Source of the DNA: Amaranthus tricolor
Lineage: Eukaryota > Streptophyta > Magnoliopsida > Caryophyllales > Amaranthaceae
DNA: 64,000 nucleotides
Assembly: GCF_026212465.1 (NCBI RefSeq)
Contig: NC_080055.1
Location: 16,274,714-16,338,713, forward strand
Direction: 5' to 3'
Below are positions 50,001 to 62,112 of this stretch, in pieces (the stretch's first letter is position 1; every line of letters begins with the position of its first letter). The notes below the pieces were generated by a model that was given only the letters and a program-made list of their open reading frames with translations, searched no databases and was not told the DNA's origin. The translations under genes were made by a program, and so were the position numbers.

Positions 50001-52650
50001 CAACATTCTTGTCATAGTCAGTGGAATCATTGCTATTGTTTTTCAAATTCAAGCACAATCTCGATTGAGCCATATATGTATAGTTCATCAATTTTGGATT
50101 ATAATGAACTATACAGCCATACACACTTTTTTTTTGTGAAATTGCAAATGATGTTCACTATAAAGTGTCAATTGGAAACAAGCTATTTTTTTTACGAGGG
50201 TATCTAAACCCCGTAACTCTGCCTAGGTTGAGCCACTTAATAGCATTAAAGTAATGTAATGACATTTGACATTACTATTTTAAAGGGGGGGGATAAATTA
50301 AAAGATAACTTTTTATGCGTTTGTAACATCAACATAAGCTCCAAGCCTTACACATAAACAAAACAAGTTACAAGCTACTCCCCATGGTCCATTCCAAATC
50401 ACATCCCTTTCTCGATACCTCTGGTTCCAACTTTTTCGGTCTGTTTTTCTACATAAAGGTAGCAACTTCAAAGTGAAAAAGGTACCTTAATCCACAATAT
50501 GTTTGGCAAGTGGGTATTTTATTTCATGAATGATAATAGGTAAATCTAATGTTTAAAGATAAGGAGTCATGGACATTATTATCTAATGTTCTAAGCTATT
50601 TCAAATTCAAAACCAATTGAACATTCATTCTCCTATTTCTTGCTATTTACGTACAAAGGATAGAGAAACAACATATAGAAAAAGTAGTTAGAAGAAAGAA
50701 GTCATTAGAGAGAGAGTCGAAAATGGAGTAGCAAACTAGCTTGTTTTGTAATATAAGTTTAAGTGTACTATAATTCTAACGGTAGCTATAAATGCATAAA
50801 CATTGGTGCTATTTCAAAATAAAAATAAAAAAAAAAAAAAAAACGCTACACTTCAAATTTGTTTTGAAAAATAACAAAATCGTTTTTTGCCACATCAACA
50901 TTTCAACACAATTTTCTTCTCTAATGAATACCAAAATATGTATCATTGGTTAAAAGGTGTTTAATACTGTATTTGTGTGCTAAACATCAAAGGTGCAAAC
51001 ACATAAAAATTGGTAAAATTAACAATAATTAATTCAAGAACAATGGTTCAAATGCAAATATGATTAATTTCAATATTTAAATTGTTCAAACCTGAGAAAA
51101 AAGAATAATCAAAACAAAGAGAGAGGCTATGTTATTATTCCTAGGAGCTACTTAATAATAAGCATATCTAATTATACAAGCATCCAGCTAATGGAGATGT
51201 GAAATTGAGAAAGCACACGTATTAAGAAACATTGGTGATTCTAGAAAATATACCATGAGGACCTAGTTTCTTATAAGAGAGTGATAATAGGCATTAAATC
51301 AATTATTATTTACAATTATTTTAGATTTTGGTTCGGAATGTGAGTCAAGTCTGAGAAATTAATTTCATCGTATAAAAAGTTGATCAATTTGCAAAATAAC
51401 TAAAATGAATACTACTTAAGCGTACTTATAGTCAATAATAGAAACATTGTTCAGGAATGACATCATAATATAATTTGAAGGCTAGAGCTCAAATTTGCTT
51501 AAAAAGAATGCATTAACTTCTAAAACAAGGAGCTTATGTGATGATATTGGAGTTTTTCACATTGTAGAAGTACTGATTGTGGAATATTCTAGAGAGGGTG
51601 ATAGAAGCTGTATCTAGGTGATAGGAGCTTCTATGATATCCCGCTTATAGTAGCTATGATCTAGGTATAGAAGACAGCGGATCATACCCTTTCAAAAGGG
51701 CTTGCAGCCAACGAAATCCCCGGCTCCCATCTATCTGTTAAATAAACAATTGAATATGTGAAACGAATATTAATTAGCCCTGCGAAGGGAATAAATATTA
51801 ACTAATTACCATTAGTGTCTTATTTCACTTAACTTCATCAATAATGACCTTAGTCTAAGAAAAAAGATTTTCCCTCCCTTGGATAATTGGAAGGAGCGGA
51901 TTGTTTTATACTTTTCATCTAAGCTTTTACAAGGTTGTTAGGGAAGTGTTCTAAAACCAACTAGTAGTTGCTTGATTTCTTTGTAGTTTTTCCCACAATT
52001 TCTATGTCACTTATATAAATCAAAAACATTGCTAATAAAAGCAGATTTTAATGAATAGACCAATGGAAATAAAGGGAGGTAGTAGCAAGAACTAAACTAT
52101 TGTTTGTTGTAATGATGCTCAAAGATTATGCTCAAAGACTATGCTCAAAGATTTATGCTTTTTCTTTTGAAAAACCATTCCAATAAAGTGAAAAAAAAGT
52201 GAAAACATGACAAAAAGTGAAAAAAAAGCTTGTCACACTTCGAAAGCATAACAAAGAGCTCCTTTAAAACCACATAAACAGTGCAAAAGAAGGCCTCATC
52301 ACTATATCGCGGCCATATTATAAAGGTTCTTGAGTTTACCGCGACTGAAATGTATGTCACATTAACCACAAAAGTATTCGTAATGACCGCAATATCCATT
52401 TTGCAACCGTTACCACAAGTGTGATTGAAATCGTTTTTTGCACTATGCACACGAACACTACATGTGTCAAAGGAAAAAGAAAACAAATCAAGAATACCAG
52501 TTGGATTACCTTTACATTAAGAATGGATGAGAACTTTATTACATATGATTGGCAAATATTTCTACCAACCCCATACGTAGGTAGCTTCTTTCCTAAGCAA
52601 TCAATGGAGCTTGAGTAGACATGAAGATGAGACAAACAATAGCGCGCCAT
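32042..52650 (-). CDS. PolI-type 5'-3' exonuclease/flap nuclease, probably organellar; 14 exons
   Basis: Exons (minus strand): 52650-52510, 49818-49587, 48910-48831, 47782-47744, 44600-44582, 43163-43110, 41929-41802, 41708-41640, 38763-38678, 35630-35521, 35406-35297, 33569-33525, 32926-32852, 32161-32042. All introns are GT-AG, every phase agrees, and the sum is 1,308 nt (435 aa). Conserved metal-binding positions are LIDGSAIIYRAYY (Asp111), VVFD (Asp168), EADDVIG (Glu236, Asp238, Asp239), SPDKDFFQ (Asp261, Asp263) and GDKSDNIPG (Asp313, Asp316), followed by helix-hairpin-helix sequence VTGIGEVNA. NFRHTMYPQYKSNR matches the arch region. No polymerase domain follows, as in the stand-alone plant exonucleases that act on organellar DNA (the OEX type). 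The first 100 residues are Ser-rich and basic and look like a transit peptide. The start is the first Met after an in-frame stop. Exon 1 is the least certain, exons 2-14 are solid. Confidence 0.93.
33880..34020. repeat. Possible Stowaway-like fragment in intron 11
   Basis: TAGTCCGTCTGTTCTAAATT near 33893 resembles a Stowaway end. No convincing opposite end or TA pair was found. Confidence 0.25.
34458..34802. repeat. Three tandem copies of a 115-bp unit in intron 11
   Basis: Units start at 34458, 34573 and 34688 with GGTGCATAnCCTnCATGTCT. Copies two and three are almost identical and copy one has a few extra differences. The unit is noncoding and lies between exons 12 and 11 of the exonuclease gene. 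Confidence 0.92.
37579..37606. repeat. Poly(T) tract in intron 9
   Basis: A run of about 22 T follows TTTAG. It may be the A tail of an old retroposed sequence on the minus strand, but no body is recognisable. Confidence 0.6.
38310..38632. repeat. Possible MITE in intron 9
   Basis: The ends TGTTTGGTTTGGGGGCAAAT and, inverted, GGTTTGGTGGGAAATATAT form a loose inverted pair in a low-complexity block rich in GGAAAA/TTTTCC. No target duplication was found. Confidence 0.35.
40105..40312 (+). mobile_element. LINE (L1-type) 3' end fragment in intron 8
   Basis: On the plus strand the frame 40186-40308 reads GRPKMTW, VEKDMNDQDL and QNEWIRRIHVEDH, then a stop. This is the C-terminal signature of plant non-LTR reverse transcriptases. 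Just upstream, SGDLKRW in another frame fits the preceding residues, so one frameshift is present. Only the extreme 3' end is preserved, antisense to the host gene. Confidence 0.8.
46047..46754. mobile_element. hAT-like MITE with a perfect 8-bp target duplication in intron 4 (708 bp)
   Basis: The ends TAGGGATAGTCATGGG and, inverted, TAAGGATGGTCATGGG form the terminal inverted repeat. GGTAAAGT occurs at 46039-46046 and 46755-46762, a perfect 8-bp duplication characteristic of hAT elements. The outer parts are strings of GGGTCC/GACCCG words and the centre is AT-rich and noncoding. Confidence 0.88.
48231..48817. repeat. 296-bp tandem duplication in intron 3, next to exon 3
   Basis: GACAATTAACATGTTCTATT begins copies at 48231 and 48527, and the copies differ at only a few sites, so the duplication is recent. 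Copy two ends about 14 bp before the exon 3 donor at 48830, but the exon itself is not duplicated. The long open frames seen on the minus strand here are by-products of the repeat. Confidence 0.92.
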
Positions 52651-54600
52651 ATACTTATGCGGTCAAGCCAGTATATTTTGCCTACACAAAGAAAGCAATT
52701 ACTTGCAATGTTCTTTTATTTGGAATCACAATGAACTAAAGTAAAATGGTTTGTTAAATCAAGTGAACTTTTTATTTATAAGAACCTTCAAATCATGTTT
52801 GTTATCAAGAGTCAATGGAAAAGGACCTCTTTGTTTTTACAAGGGTAAGATTAAATACATGTAACCTCTCTAAACTCTGCTTAAGTGAGAGCAACTTAGT
52901 GACATTGAGCCAATTAAATGTTGTTGATAGATGTAGAAAGCAAATAAAACTACTAAATATGTTGTCCATAGAATGGACAATAACAAAATGTGCGTTTCTA
53001 CTGAAAACAAACATAGTCAAGAATTTTCGGAGAGAATAGAAACAAAAAACCATGCTTTTGTAGCAAAACATAATAGCACAGCTATCAAAATCCAGCCTTT
53101 CAGTTTTCTCATTATCCTTGTAACCGGAAGAAGTATAGAGTGGCCATACCCAATGTAAAAAAAAGTTCAAATGAATAGCATGAATAACTTCAAATGAAAA
53201 ATACTATCAATCAAAGCATTGGAATTATTATCTAACCACAAGCCCACAAGCAAAATTTTAAACCTCAAAATGAGTGCATGTCACATTAGTGTTAACAATA
53301 ACAACAATGCTAGAACCTTGATCCTAAAAAATTGTAGTCGGCTACATAAACCGATATATCAGTTCAAATGGTCATCCACATGCAAAAAATGTCAACAACA
53401 TACTGTTCTCTGACCTTGCCTAGTAAGGGGTTTAAACGTAAAAAATCATGGTCAAATAGAACCAATGCAGGGTCACAATTTCTTTCAATCACACAACTTT
53501 CCGGAAAGGGGTTTTCCGTGGATAAATTATTGAGTGGTAAATAAAACTCGAATATTTCAAAACAGACCTATATGTCAAAGTAATCAGTCTAATAGCTTAT
53601 GAGGATGACAATGTGCATAATGTAACTTTAATAAGTACAACTATACATTTACTTATACATCAATGAAGAACCCAGAATTTGATGATGGGGTTGTGCAACT
53701 TATTTTAATACAAATATTCTCTCCCTCCTTATATTTAATTAATGTACACTAGATTGTGAAATCAACTAACCTTTAAGAGCTCAATTTTTATGTCTTCATT
53801 ATTATCAAAAACTCTAATTAGTAAAATATAAAAAGATTATATTATATAGATATTTTGAATACATAGTACAATAAAAAAAAACTTTTAAACCCCTACAAAA
53901 TTCAATACCCTGAAAAAATTTAGCTCTTTCCCTTAATATTCTATCTTAAATTCTTATCTTCAAAACAACAATAATTCCTTGAACTACAACAAAACAATTT
54001 ACAAATGTCATTTTCTCTCATTCCTATAGCAGCCATTTTACTCATGACAATCAAAATTTACAAAATAAATTGAAGGATATGCAAAAGGATTGACATTGTC
54101 AGTATAATGGTGATTTCATTTTAGCTATAATGATAAGCATCGATCAAGTTCTTTATTTCCATAGCATTTATTGTAAAAAAAGCAAATTAGAGTTGACAAA
54201 ATATTATAGATCAAAGATGTGAATTGCTTAACATTGCCCTAAAAATGTTGATCATGTGAGTTGATAAATGATTCAGGATCATACTCGGAACCCATAATTT
54301 TTTTACTTCATTTTTTAAAAAAAAAAATCACATACTCTCAATTTATAGTTCATCCAAAACTTAAATACAATAAATACGAATTAATTTGATAAACTAAAAT
54401 ATACAAATAAAAGCATATAAATAATTTGTGTGCATACAAATAACTTTGTATTTATTTAAGGAAATTTTTATACTCATAATCATTATAATGAATATAAACA
54501 GCAACAAACAATCTGATGAAATCGCAGTCAGTGTATCCATACACTTTTCAAGCCCAATTTTCTTCAATTTTCTTTTATTCATCTCAATTGTATTTGAAAA
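52651..54600. other. Upstream region of the exonuclease gene
   Basis: This should hold the promoter and 5' untranslated region. I cannot pick out a convincing TATA box among many AT-rich words. No other gene or clearly bounded repeat is visible. Confidence 0.4.
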
Positions 54601-55117
54601 GCCCTTTATTAGAATCTCCTAACATATGCCCATATAAAATTGATTAATCCATACCGTATTCTTATCATTGTAATAATTGAGTAGAATTTCCAGAGAGATA
54701 CCACAATTTTCTAACCTATACATTTGTACTAATTTCTAAATCTTGTGAGTTAAATAGATTTGTTCATAATGCATTATTATTTTTAGTAAGTAATGATGCA
54801 GTCGGATCGATCAAATTTTTAGTGCTTTATTATTTTAAGTTGCCACCAGTCCTCCCAAATCATTGTTTCATAATTTTCCTATTTTTTGTGATAAAATGAT
54901 AATTGTATTAATTATCTATAAGAGCATACATTTGTGCAATATATACAAGAGGTTGATAATCAACCATATCAATAATCAAGGAAAAGTATCCCATGATAAA
55001 TGGGTAGTCAAAGTCCTAAGAAAAACTAACTCCTTAACTCTAGTGATTGAAAATATAATTTGTACAGAGAATGGTAATAAATAAAGTAGAAGATATTAGC
55101 AATATATTTACTTATCA
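54600..55117 (-). repeat. Possible LTR of the copia relic
   Basis: The coding relic to the right ends in CTTTTGGGGGCATGATAAG on the minus strand, a polypurine tract followed by a TG start. An LTR should therefore extend leftwards from about 55117. Its far end cannot be placed because no second copy is in the window. Confidence 0.4.
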
Positions 55118-56089
55118 TGCCCCCAAAAGATGGATGATCCATTAATGAGTCCGATCTTGGATAAAAGTTCATGAAATCGTGGTCTAGGTAGTGGCTTTGT
55201 GAGAGCATCAACAAGTTGGTTGTCGACGAAAATATGACTGACCTGAAGGGTGCCTTGCTTAACTTTGTCATAGACGTAGTGAAAGTGAATTGCTAGATGT
55301 TTCATTTTGGATTGGAACACTAGATTTGCCGAATACGTGATGGCACTTAATTTGTCACAAAAAATAGCAAGAATGATGAAAGAAACATAACCCAACTCAT
55401 ACATAAAAAAAGTGATCCAATCTATTACTGTAGTGGTGGAAGCGACGGCACAAAATCCAGCCTCAGTGAAAGAACAAGCTATTTTCTTTTGTCGTTTTGA
55501 GCCCCAAGCAATAGGATTATGGCCAAGATAGACAATATAGCCAGTAGTACTACGAAAATTATCTTTGTCACCCGCTTAATTTGCGTCTGTAAAAGCATGG
55601 AGTTGAAGGGGAGAGGACTTGCGAAACAATAACCCTTGATTTACGGTACCATGTAATTAACGAAGTAGACGTTTCAAAGCAGTCAAATGAGAATCAAATG
55701 GATTTTGCATAGATTGGGAGAGTTTATTTACGGTAAATGAAATGTTTGTGTGAGTTAACAAGAGATATTGAAGATCACCTACAAGGACACGATAGTTGGT
55801 GGGATTTGGTAAAGGGGAGCATTCACAAAGCATAAGAGGGGGTTTAGTAGCAATAGGGGTACTTGCAAGTTTACATTCCTATAGATTAGCTTTGTGAAGT
55901 ATGTCATTGATGTACTTCCTTTAAGAGAGAAATAAACCATGAGGGTGAGGGATGACTTCCACAAAGAGAAAGTATGATAGAAGACCAAGGTCTCTAAGAG
56001 AAAAACAAGATGCTAAAGTAGTGCTAAAGTTATCTAATTGAGACCGATTAGGACCCGTGATAATAATGTCATCTACATATTGTAACAAC
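55118..56089 (-). pseudogene. Copia RT/RNase H relic, interrupted before YVDD
   Basis: The minus strand reads [18 protein letters not shown] (near 56085), then after frameshifts and stops a damaged RNase H with AFTDAN, a TAA where Trp is expected, then AGDKDNFRSTTGY, CSFTEAGF and LVDALTKPLPRPRFHELL. All upstream pol sequence is absent because a repeat beginning TGTAACAACCC starts at 56091. It is old and nonfunctional. Confidence 0.85.
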
Positions 56090-58281
56090 CCAACTTACTG
56101 TTTGACTGAACAAGACAAGTCATCACGGGGTTTACTTACCCAAAGAACTCAAATCTCAAATCATAACGCGTGAAAAGGGTCACCAGATCTAAAACATAAC
56201 TATTACAACTAATCTTGATCCAAATATATAAACCAAATCCAAAATAATCATACAACTATAAAAGTCCGAAATAATCAACATAACCAAATCTACTACACAC
56301 TTACTAAAGCCCAACGCAAACACTACAACTTCTATACGTAGTCAAATTCAAAATATCTTCAAGGTATACTCTAATCAGCTCTGCTGTCCCATCGTTCCCG
56401 ACTAGTACTGTAAGCAATCTAAAATATAGAAACAACAGGGAGATAGATTTAACTGAATGAGCAAAAGCGATCTAAAATAAAACAAACATGATAAATCAAA
56501 ATAAAAGATTTAAAAGCAACATCAGTCCTAGATCTTTGTGCGCACTGGGAGTCTAGTGGAAAGAAACCTCCATAGCTCTAAAGCCATGTCTCTCTCGGGT
56601 GAAGATAGTCAATTTTTAAATGACAATTCGCCTCAAAATAGGGAGTGAGGGACATTTTCCCTCTACTCCGTCAATGACCAGCTCGTGAGCTCAATCCATT
56701 GACCATATCACAATAACATCATAAGTAATCAACAAGTTCACCTCATTAATCTTCAATATCAAAGAAACTTTAGTAAAACAGTTTTCAAGAAAGGTAGTTT
56801 GGTCAGACTCTTTAATAGACTGCTACTACTCACCGACAACGTCACTTTAAGGAGTCAAGTCCAGTCCACAGCTATCAACTAGAAGGGTTCCTCGATGATA
56901 TCGTCTCCTGAAGCATAACAAAGTCACAACATCACCAAAGAGCGTTCAATACTACTATACTAATATATATAACTTATTACATTTCCTCTTAAAACAGTAG
57001 CTTAACCGAGACTTTATTCTAATATTCTAACTTTCCATATCCTAAGTTTGTTTCTAAACATAAAGAAGAACCTAGAGTAAACCAACGATGCTCATATATT
57101 TATATTCATCCTAAATCCTCACTTATCGATACCTTCGAGAATCATCTACTTTATTCAAGAACATCAATTATCAAATATCTTAATTATTAACAAATTTTCC
57201 TCGGTAAGTTCTATACCCAAGGTAATCCATCATATCTCAAAAATTTATATCAACAATCATTATTCTTCAAATCACATATATTCATTCAAGAATGTCAAGA
57301 TACCCAACATTCACCATTAAGGAGCATTTCCCAACAAATTCATAAATCTCAATTTAACTAGTCTAACATCAAAAACACAAGATCCATCTAATTTAAGTTC
57401 AATCAACAATGAGGTTCCTCCATTCTTATTGAAACAAGTATATTTGTAAATTTTGAAGTCAATTAATAGTCTTATGTTCTCATGGTGAAAATGATTCTTT
57501 GATGAAGACATAATAATAAATAGAGTGAGAAAAGAAAATGTTTTTAAATCTTACGATATAAAGTAATAGAAGAAAGAAAGAAAAAGAAAAATAATATAAA
57601 AACAAAAGAAAATGAAAGGACAAGGGTAGATGATACTAGCTCCATCTTTTTCTTTGGCAGAAATGGACCAAAGAAAAAAGAACCAATGCCTTGTTTGTTC
57701 AACGAATCACGCGACCAAAACCGATCGATGGAAAGAAGTGGGATTGCTGTATTTCGGGCCAAACTCACGCAGAACGGAAGGGCCATTGTTGGTCTTCTTT
57801 ATTAAAAAAAAAAAGGTTGAAGAAATAACAGTGGCTGCTGCCCTTGTTTCGAAAATCAGGGGAAAGATGAAAATGGTGCTGCAATTGAGCTTCGAAAAAT
57901 CAAAGAAAGAAAGTGGAAGAATATACCTGATTTGTTTCTCTTCATTATTTTTCGAAAATCAGCAGAAAAGGTAACCAGTTTCTTCGAAAATCGAAGGCAG
58001 AGGAAGGATCAGTGCTTGCTTCTTGCGAAAATCAGGAGGAAAAGGCTAGAGTTGTTTTTTGTTCGAAAGATTAGAGAAAAGTACGAATAACACTGGGGTT
58101 CAGGGTGGGAGATGATGAACAGTATTAGGGTCCGTTTGGAGTTGGAATGGTATTGGAACCTCATACCAGAATGGTATGGATTCAGAACCCTATACCGGAC
58201 TAAAACTGTTTGGTTTAATCCTGTAATAGATATTCAATCTATTCACACTGTTTGGTTCAATTATGGGATTGATTCTCTGTC

Positions 58282-58402
<121 letters not shown>

Positions 58403-58629
58403 TATTTAATTATTTCTGAAATTAATTTTAATAAATATCTTGTATACATGAATTTAAATGTTAACTTATATACATATATATCAAAAATATAGTTACGATT
58501 TCTTAAATAAAGAGGTTCGAATCAATATGATTATTTAATTAAAATGTGTGAGCCCACGAAGGTGATTCTCTTAGTTAGGTCTCGCAAGAAAATCAATTGA
58601 GATAAAAATAAATAAATAAATAAATAAAC

Positions 58630-58673
<44 letters not shown>
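58630..58673. repeat. (ATA)n microsatellite
   Basis: About 14 trinucleotide repeats follow a short TAAA tract, within the same element. Confidence 0.97.
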
Positions 58674-59355
58674 TTAAGGCTGTCATTCCTCCTTCTCTTC
58701 CTTCTCCTTCTTTCTCTCTTCCCTCTTCTCTCACGTCCCTCCCTCAGTAGAAGAACCAGCAGCCGCGCCACTGTGTCCACCACCAGCAGCGGGCCATGTC
58801 GTTTTGTTCTCCTCTGCAGGCGGCCACCGCAGCACACTCTCTTCTCCCTCCTCCCTCGCTGTGAGTAGCCGGCAGCCAACCCACGAGCAGCCGCCAGATG
58901 CTGTCCGATTTAAGGCTGCTCTCCAGCCAGTTTTGGCCCTCGTGCACCACCACCACGACCTTCATCCTCCTCTTTACCACTTTTCTGAAATTAGGGTTTG
59001 AATATGGGATGGAATGGAGTTTAAAACTTAGGGGTAGGAGGGTATGGAATTCTAGAGGATTGGAATGGGATGAAAATCCAAAGGGTATGACATCCCAATG
59101 TAAAAAGGCCTAACCAAACATTGGAATGGTTGCGATACCATTCCATACCATTAAAAAAGAGCCAACCAAACATACCCTTAATGGTATGGACAAAAATCGA
59201 TTTTTATAGCAAATAAGAACTGTAATTACAATTTTGTTTATTAAATTATTTATTTTTTTATAAAGAATTACATATACTAATAATCATACACTTAAGCCCA
59301 AGGTCTTCCTTATTATTTTAGCCCAAAATTATTTATTTAACTTAATTCAAAATAA

Positions 59356-60401
59356 GGCAAAATTATAAGAAACTATCTATTATATACCCCATTTTTTAAA
59401 AAAAATTACCTTATGTAAAAGTTTATGAAAAAAACTGCCTTATATAATACAAAATCTTTGCAAAACACTACCTTTTAACGGATTTTAACAGTTGACCGTT
59501 AATTTTGGCCTTTGACCATCACGTGACTCTTAAAAGGGACCTTCTTCTTCATCTCATTTTCACTTTCTGCAGGAAATCAGAAGATTAAAGCCTTCTAGGA
59601 GAGAATGAACTCGAATCCGCAAGAAATCAGAATTATCATTGATCATACTAGCAAAATAAGATGACCATGATCTACCTAAACCAGCAGCACCAACAATAGC
59701 TTCAAGGAGTATATTACTAGCAGCAATGAAAGCAATAAAATCACCAAGTTCAATTTTAAGGAAAGAAAAAGACCCACCAGCAACAGGGACTTCTACGACA
59801 AATTCAGTATAACAAAACACTGATAGTAAATCAGAAATCCCAAAAATTGCATAAGAAAGTACAATTGCAGGGCCAGCATGGTTATGAGCTTCTTGACCCG
59901 TAATACTGAAAATACCCGACCCGACAACAGATCCAAAACTAAGCCAAATTAAATCCTACCAAGTCAAACATTTGCTTAAAGGGTTAACACTTTCTTTCCT
60001 TAATTCAAAAAGCTCGAAAGAGTCAGAAGAACGACTCAATAATCGATCTTTGAGACGTGGGAAAATCTGGGAAAGGCCGGATTTGTAGTCAGAGAAAGAA
60101 CTGAAGGATTTTTCAGGGAAAAAATCATGCTTTTTAAATGACCAATAATTGGTTTCGGGTAGTTGAGTTTCATCAATGGCGGTGGAGGTAGAATGAGATG
60201 AAGAAGAAGGTCCCTTTTAAGAGTCATGTGAGTGTCACGTGATGATCAAAGGCCAAAATTAACGGTCAACTGTTAAAATACGTTAAAAGGTAGTGTTTTG
60301 CAAAGATTTGTATTATATAAGGTAGTTTTTTGCAAAAACTTTTACATAAGGTAGTTTTTTAACAATTGGGCATACAATAGGTAGTTTCTTATAATTTTGC
60401 C
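59356..60401 (-). mobile_element. Pack-MULE carrying a cationic amino acid transporter fragment (1,046 bp)
   Basis: Long terminal inverted repeats of about 200 bp run inward from 59356 and 60401, beginning GGCAAAATTATAAGAAACTA and reaching GGGACCTTCTTCTTCATCTC. The outside 9-mers TCAAAATAA (59347-59355) and CCAAAATAA (60402-60410) match at eight of nine positions, as expected for a Mutator target duplication. No transposase is present; the interior is captured host coding sequence. Similarity of the two arms is high, with a few indels. Confidence 0.9.
59572..60195 (-). pseudogene. Captured N-terminal half of a CAT-type cationic amino acid transporter
   Basis: About 205 codons run in one frame on the minus strand. 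They start with a hydrophilic segment (YWSFKKHDFFPEKSF, LLSRSSDSFELFEL) that is usual before the first helix of plant CAT proteins. SGIFSITGQEAHNHAGPA, VFCYTEFVVEVPVAGGSF and IELGDFIAFI, with EAIVGAAGLGRSW after, match transmembrane segments 1-4 of the APC superfamily transporter. One in-frame TAG at 59956-59958 replaces the second Trp of LTWWDL. The frame ends at the inner edge of the left inverted repeat. The full-length family has about 550-640 residues, so only the first third is here. No intron is present in the captured piece. Confidence 0.9.
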
Positions 60402-60469
60402 CCAAAATAATTCTCGTTTTAATATTTATTTTAAACTACCCAATTCTAAAATATAAATTTCTCAAATGT

Positions 60470-61040
60470 TATAACCTACTCATCTTCAATTGAACTTCGT
60501 CCTGAAAGTTAAAATAAATCCCCACAGTCTAAACTTAATTCTTTTTCTAGTATACTTGACCAACTATCCATAATATGTACAACATAGAAGCTATGTTAAC
60601 CAACTAACCTTAAAACGTATACTAAGATCTAACATGCCCCGAAATCTTACGGTTCTACCAACCTTAGAATAAAGTTCATCCCCAAACTTACTTCTTAAAA
60701 CTAAGGAGGTGTAATAGTTATAACAACGATCAACGTAAGATATCCTTAAGTGTCTGAATAGTTCGCTCAGTTTGTGCATCTGTATTCATAATATGATCGC
60801 TCAAACATAACATCCAACTTCCAACTAATATCACAACGAAATCTACGTCACTTTAAGCACGAGCAAAGCAAATTAAGATTTCCTTAATCTGCTAAGGTTG
60901 CATTCACAAGAGTTAATCTATTTAAGAACTAGAATCTCGGTCATACACAACACTTATAATAACCTTTTGCGTGTCAACTATAGTCATAACATCCTTTTCT
61001 AAAACAATGGCAATCAAACATTAGATAATACTCGTAAAAT
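60470..61040 (-). pseudogene. Gypsy integrase tail relic
   Basis: On the minus strand DAQTERTIQTLKDILR (about 60780-60730) matches the end of the gypsy integrase core (TDGQSERTIQTLE). Further on, TTTGGGGATGAACTTTATTC and AAGGTTGGTAGAAC resemble the pol-LTR junction of gypsy elements. The rest is too degraded to translate. The element is cut at about 61040 by the palindromic repeat. Confidence 0.65.
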
Positions 61041-61042
61041 AC

Positions 61043-61775
61043 AAAAATTTGAAGAAAATAAGCTTATTTGGGAAAAACAAATTCCCAAAATAAGCTTCGA
61101 AAAAACTTATTTCCCAAAATAAGCACCTCCTAGTCCAATGCTAAGGTTTGGTTGTGTTCGCTGTTGGTAACGGCGAACAAACTTGTTTTCATTTTTTTGC
61201 CTCTTCCAACGCAATGACATTGTCTCCCTTTTGTTCACTGTTACTAACAATGAACAAAGAATTTTGACTTCTTTTTACCAGTTTCTTTGTTCGCTGTTAG
61301 TAACAACGAACATACTTGACCTCAGCTTTGGCATGAAGATGCTTATTTTGAGAATTAAAAGTTTTCAAAGCTTATTTTAGGAATTTTTTTTTGATAAAAA
61401 ACTTATTTTGTTGAATCTTTTTGTATATGGCCCGCTGTTACTTATAGTGGGTGATTCTTTGGCTAACTTTTGTTGACTCAACTTAATTATGGTCCGTTGT
61501 TGGTAACAACAAACATAACCAAACCTTAGCATCCGGAGGCGCTTATTTTGCGAAATAACTTTTCCCGATGCTTATTTCTGGAATGGTTTTCCCAAATAAG
61601 CTTATTTTCTTCAAATTTTCTAAAAAAAATTGTGGCATTGAGATAGAAAACATTTAAGATTCCTAGGAAGTTTTAAACTTCCATATTCTTTGAAGTTTGA
61701 ACTGCTTTTTTCATATTCTCCTTCATCACTCACTCTCATTATGATTTCGCTCAAACTTTTCTTAAATTTTTTAGC
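61043..61775 (-). repeat. Palindrome-rich foldback repeat, copy 2 (inverted)
   Basis: It is the inverse of 27690-28375, with the same terminal inverted repeats (AAATTTGAAGAAAATAAGCT). The palindromes lie at 61156-61178 and 61289-61311, plus weaker ones near 61245, 61435 and 61495. The match runs past the right core boundary (about 61620) into 150 bp that on the minus strand encode KKSLSEIIMRVSDEGEYEK, parallel to the other copy. Confidence 0.8.
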
Positions 61776-61921
61776 TAATTTGTCATCTAAACTAATAGGT
61801 AATAATTCTGGATTTTTTTTTTGTTTTTGTATGTTTTGATTTTGGAATTTAATCGATATTTGCATATATTAGGGTTTAATTTTTATGCATTTTTTTGCTT
61901 TTCTTTTGTTCACGTTTTTAG

Positions 61922-62112
61922 ATATGGAACGCTCTACTTATCGACCCTTCTTTCGAGGATGATGAACCTCTTGCAATGGTAATTCAAAAATCAAAGGACG
62001 TTGTGTTAAAGAAAAAGGAATATTAGATTGACATTGGTAAAATTGTTGATGCAAAGCCTAAACCAAAGAGAGCTAAAGTGTGCATTGTGAAGTTAGAAAC
62101 TGAGGCTGGAAC
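61922..62112 (+). pseudogene. Exon A of an unidentified split gene
   Basis: A T-rich tract and AG at 61920-61921 precede the frame ATA-TGG-AAC (IWNALLIDPSFEDDEPLAM). The frame continues to KLETEAG and a perfect donor GTAAGT at 62113. One in-frame TAG (KKKEY-stop-IDIGK) lies near 62023. I do not recognise the protein. It is acidic then basic, and the phase at the donor (two bases) fits the next exon exactly. Confidence 0.55.

Noticed and set aside
50380..50460. Possible Stowaway end (CTCCCCATGGTCCATTCC)
   Set aside because: No opposite terminus or TA pair could be located.
52145..52486. 113-codon minus-strand frame near exon 1
   Set aside because: It lies in intron 1 of the exonuclease gene and overlaps repeat scraps; it is not conserved with any family I know.
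57544..57974. Lys-rich 80- and 114-codon frames
   Set aside because: They lie in the gypsy-like LTR, have biased composition and no recognisable domain.
58531..58879. Poly-Tyr and poly-Leu open frames with Arg/Glu-rich tails
   Set aside because: They come from the (ATA)n and CT-rich tracts inside the PIF/Harbinger-like element, with no domain or splice structure.
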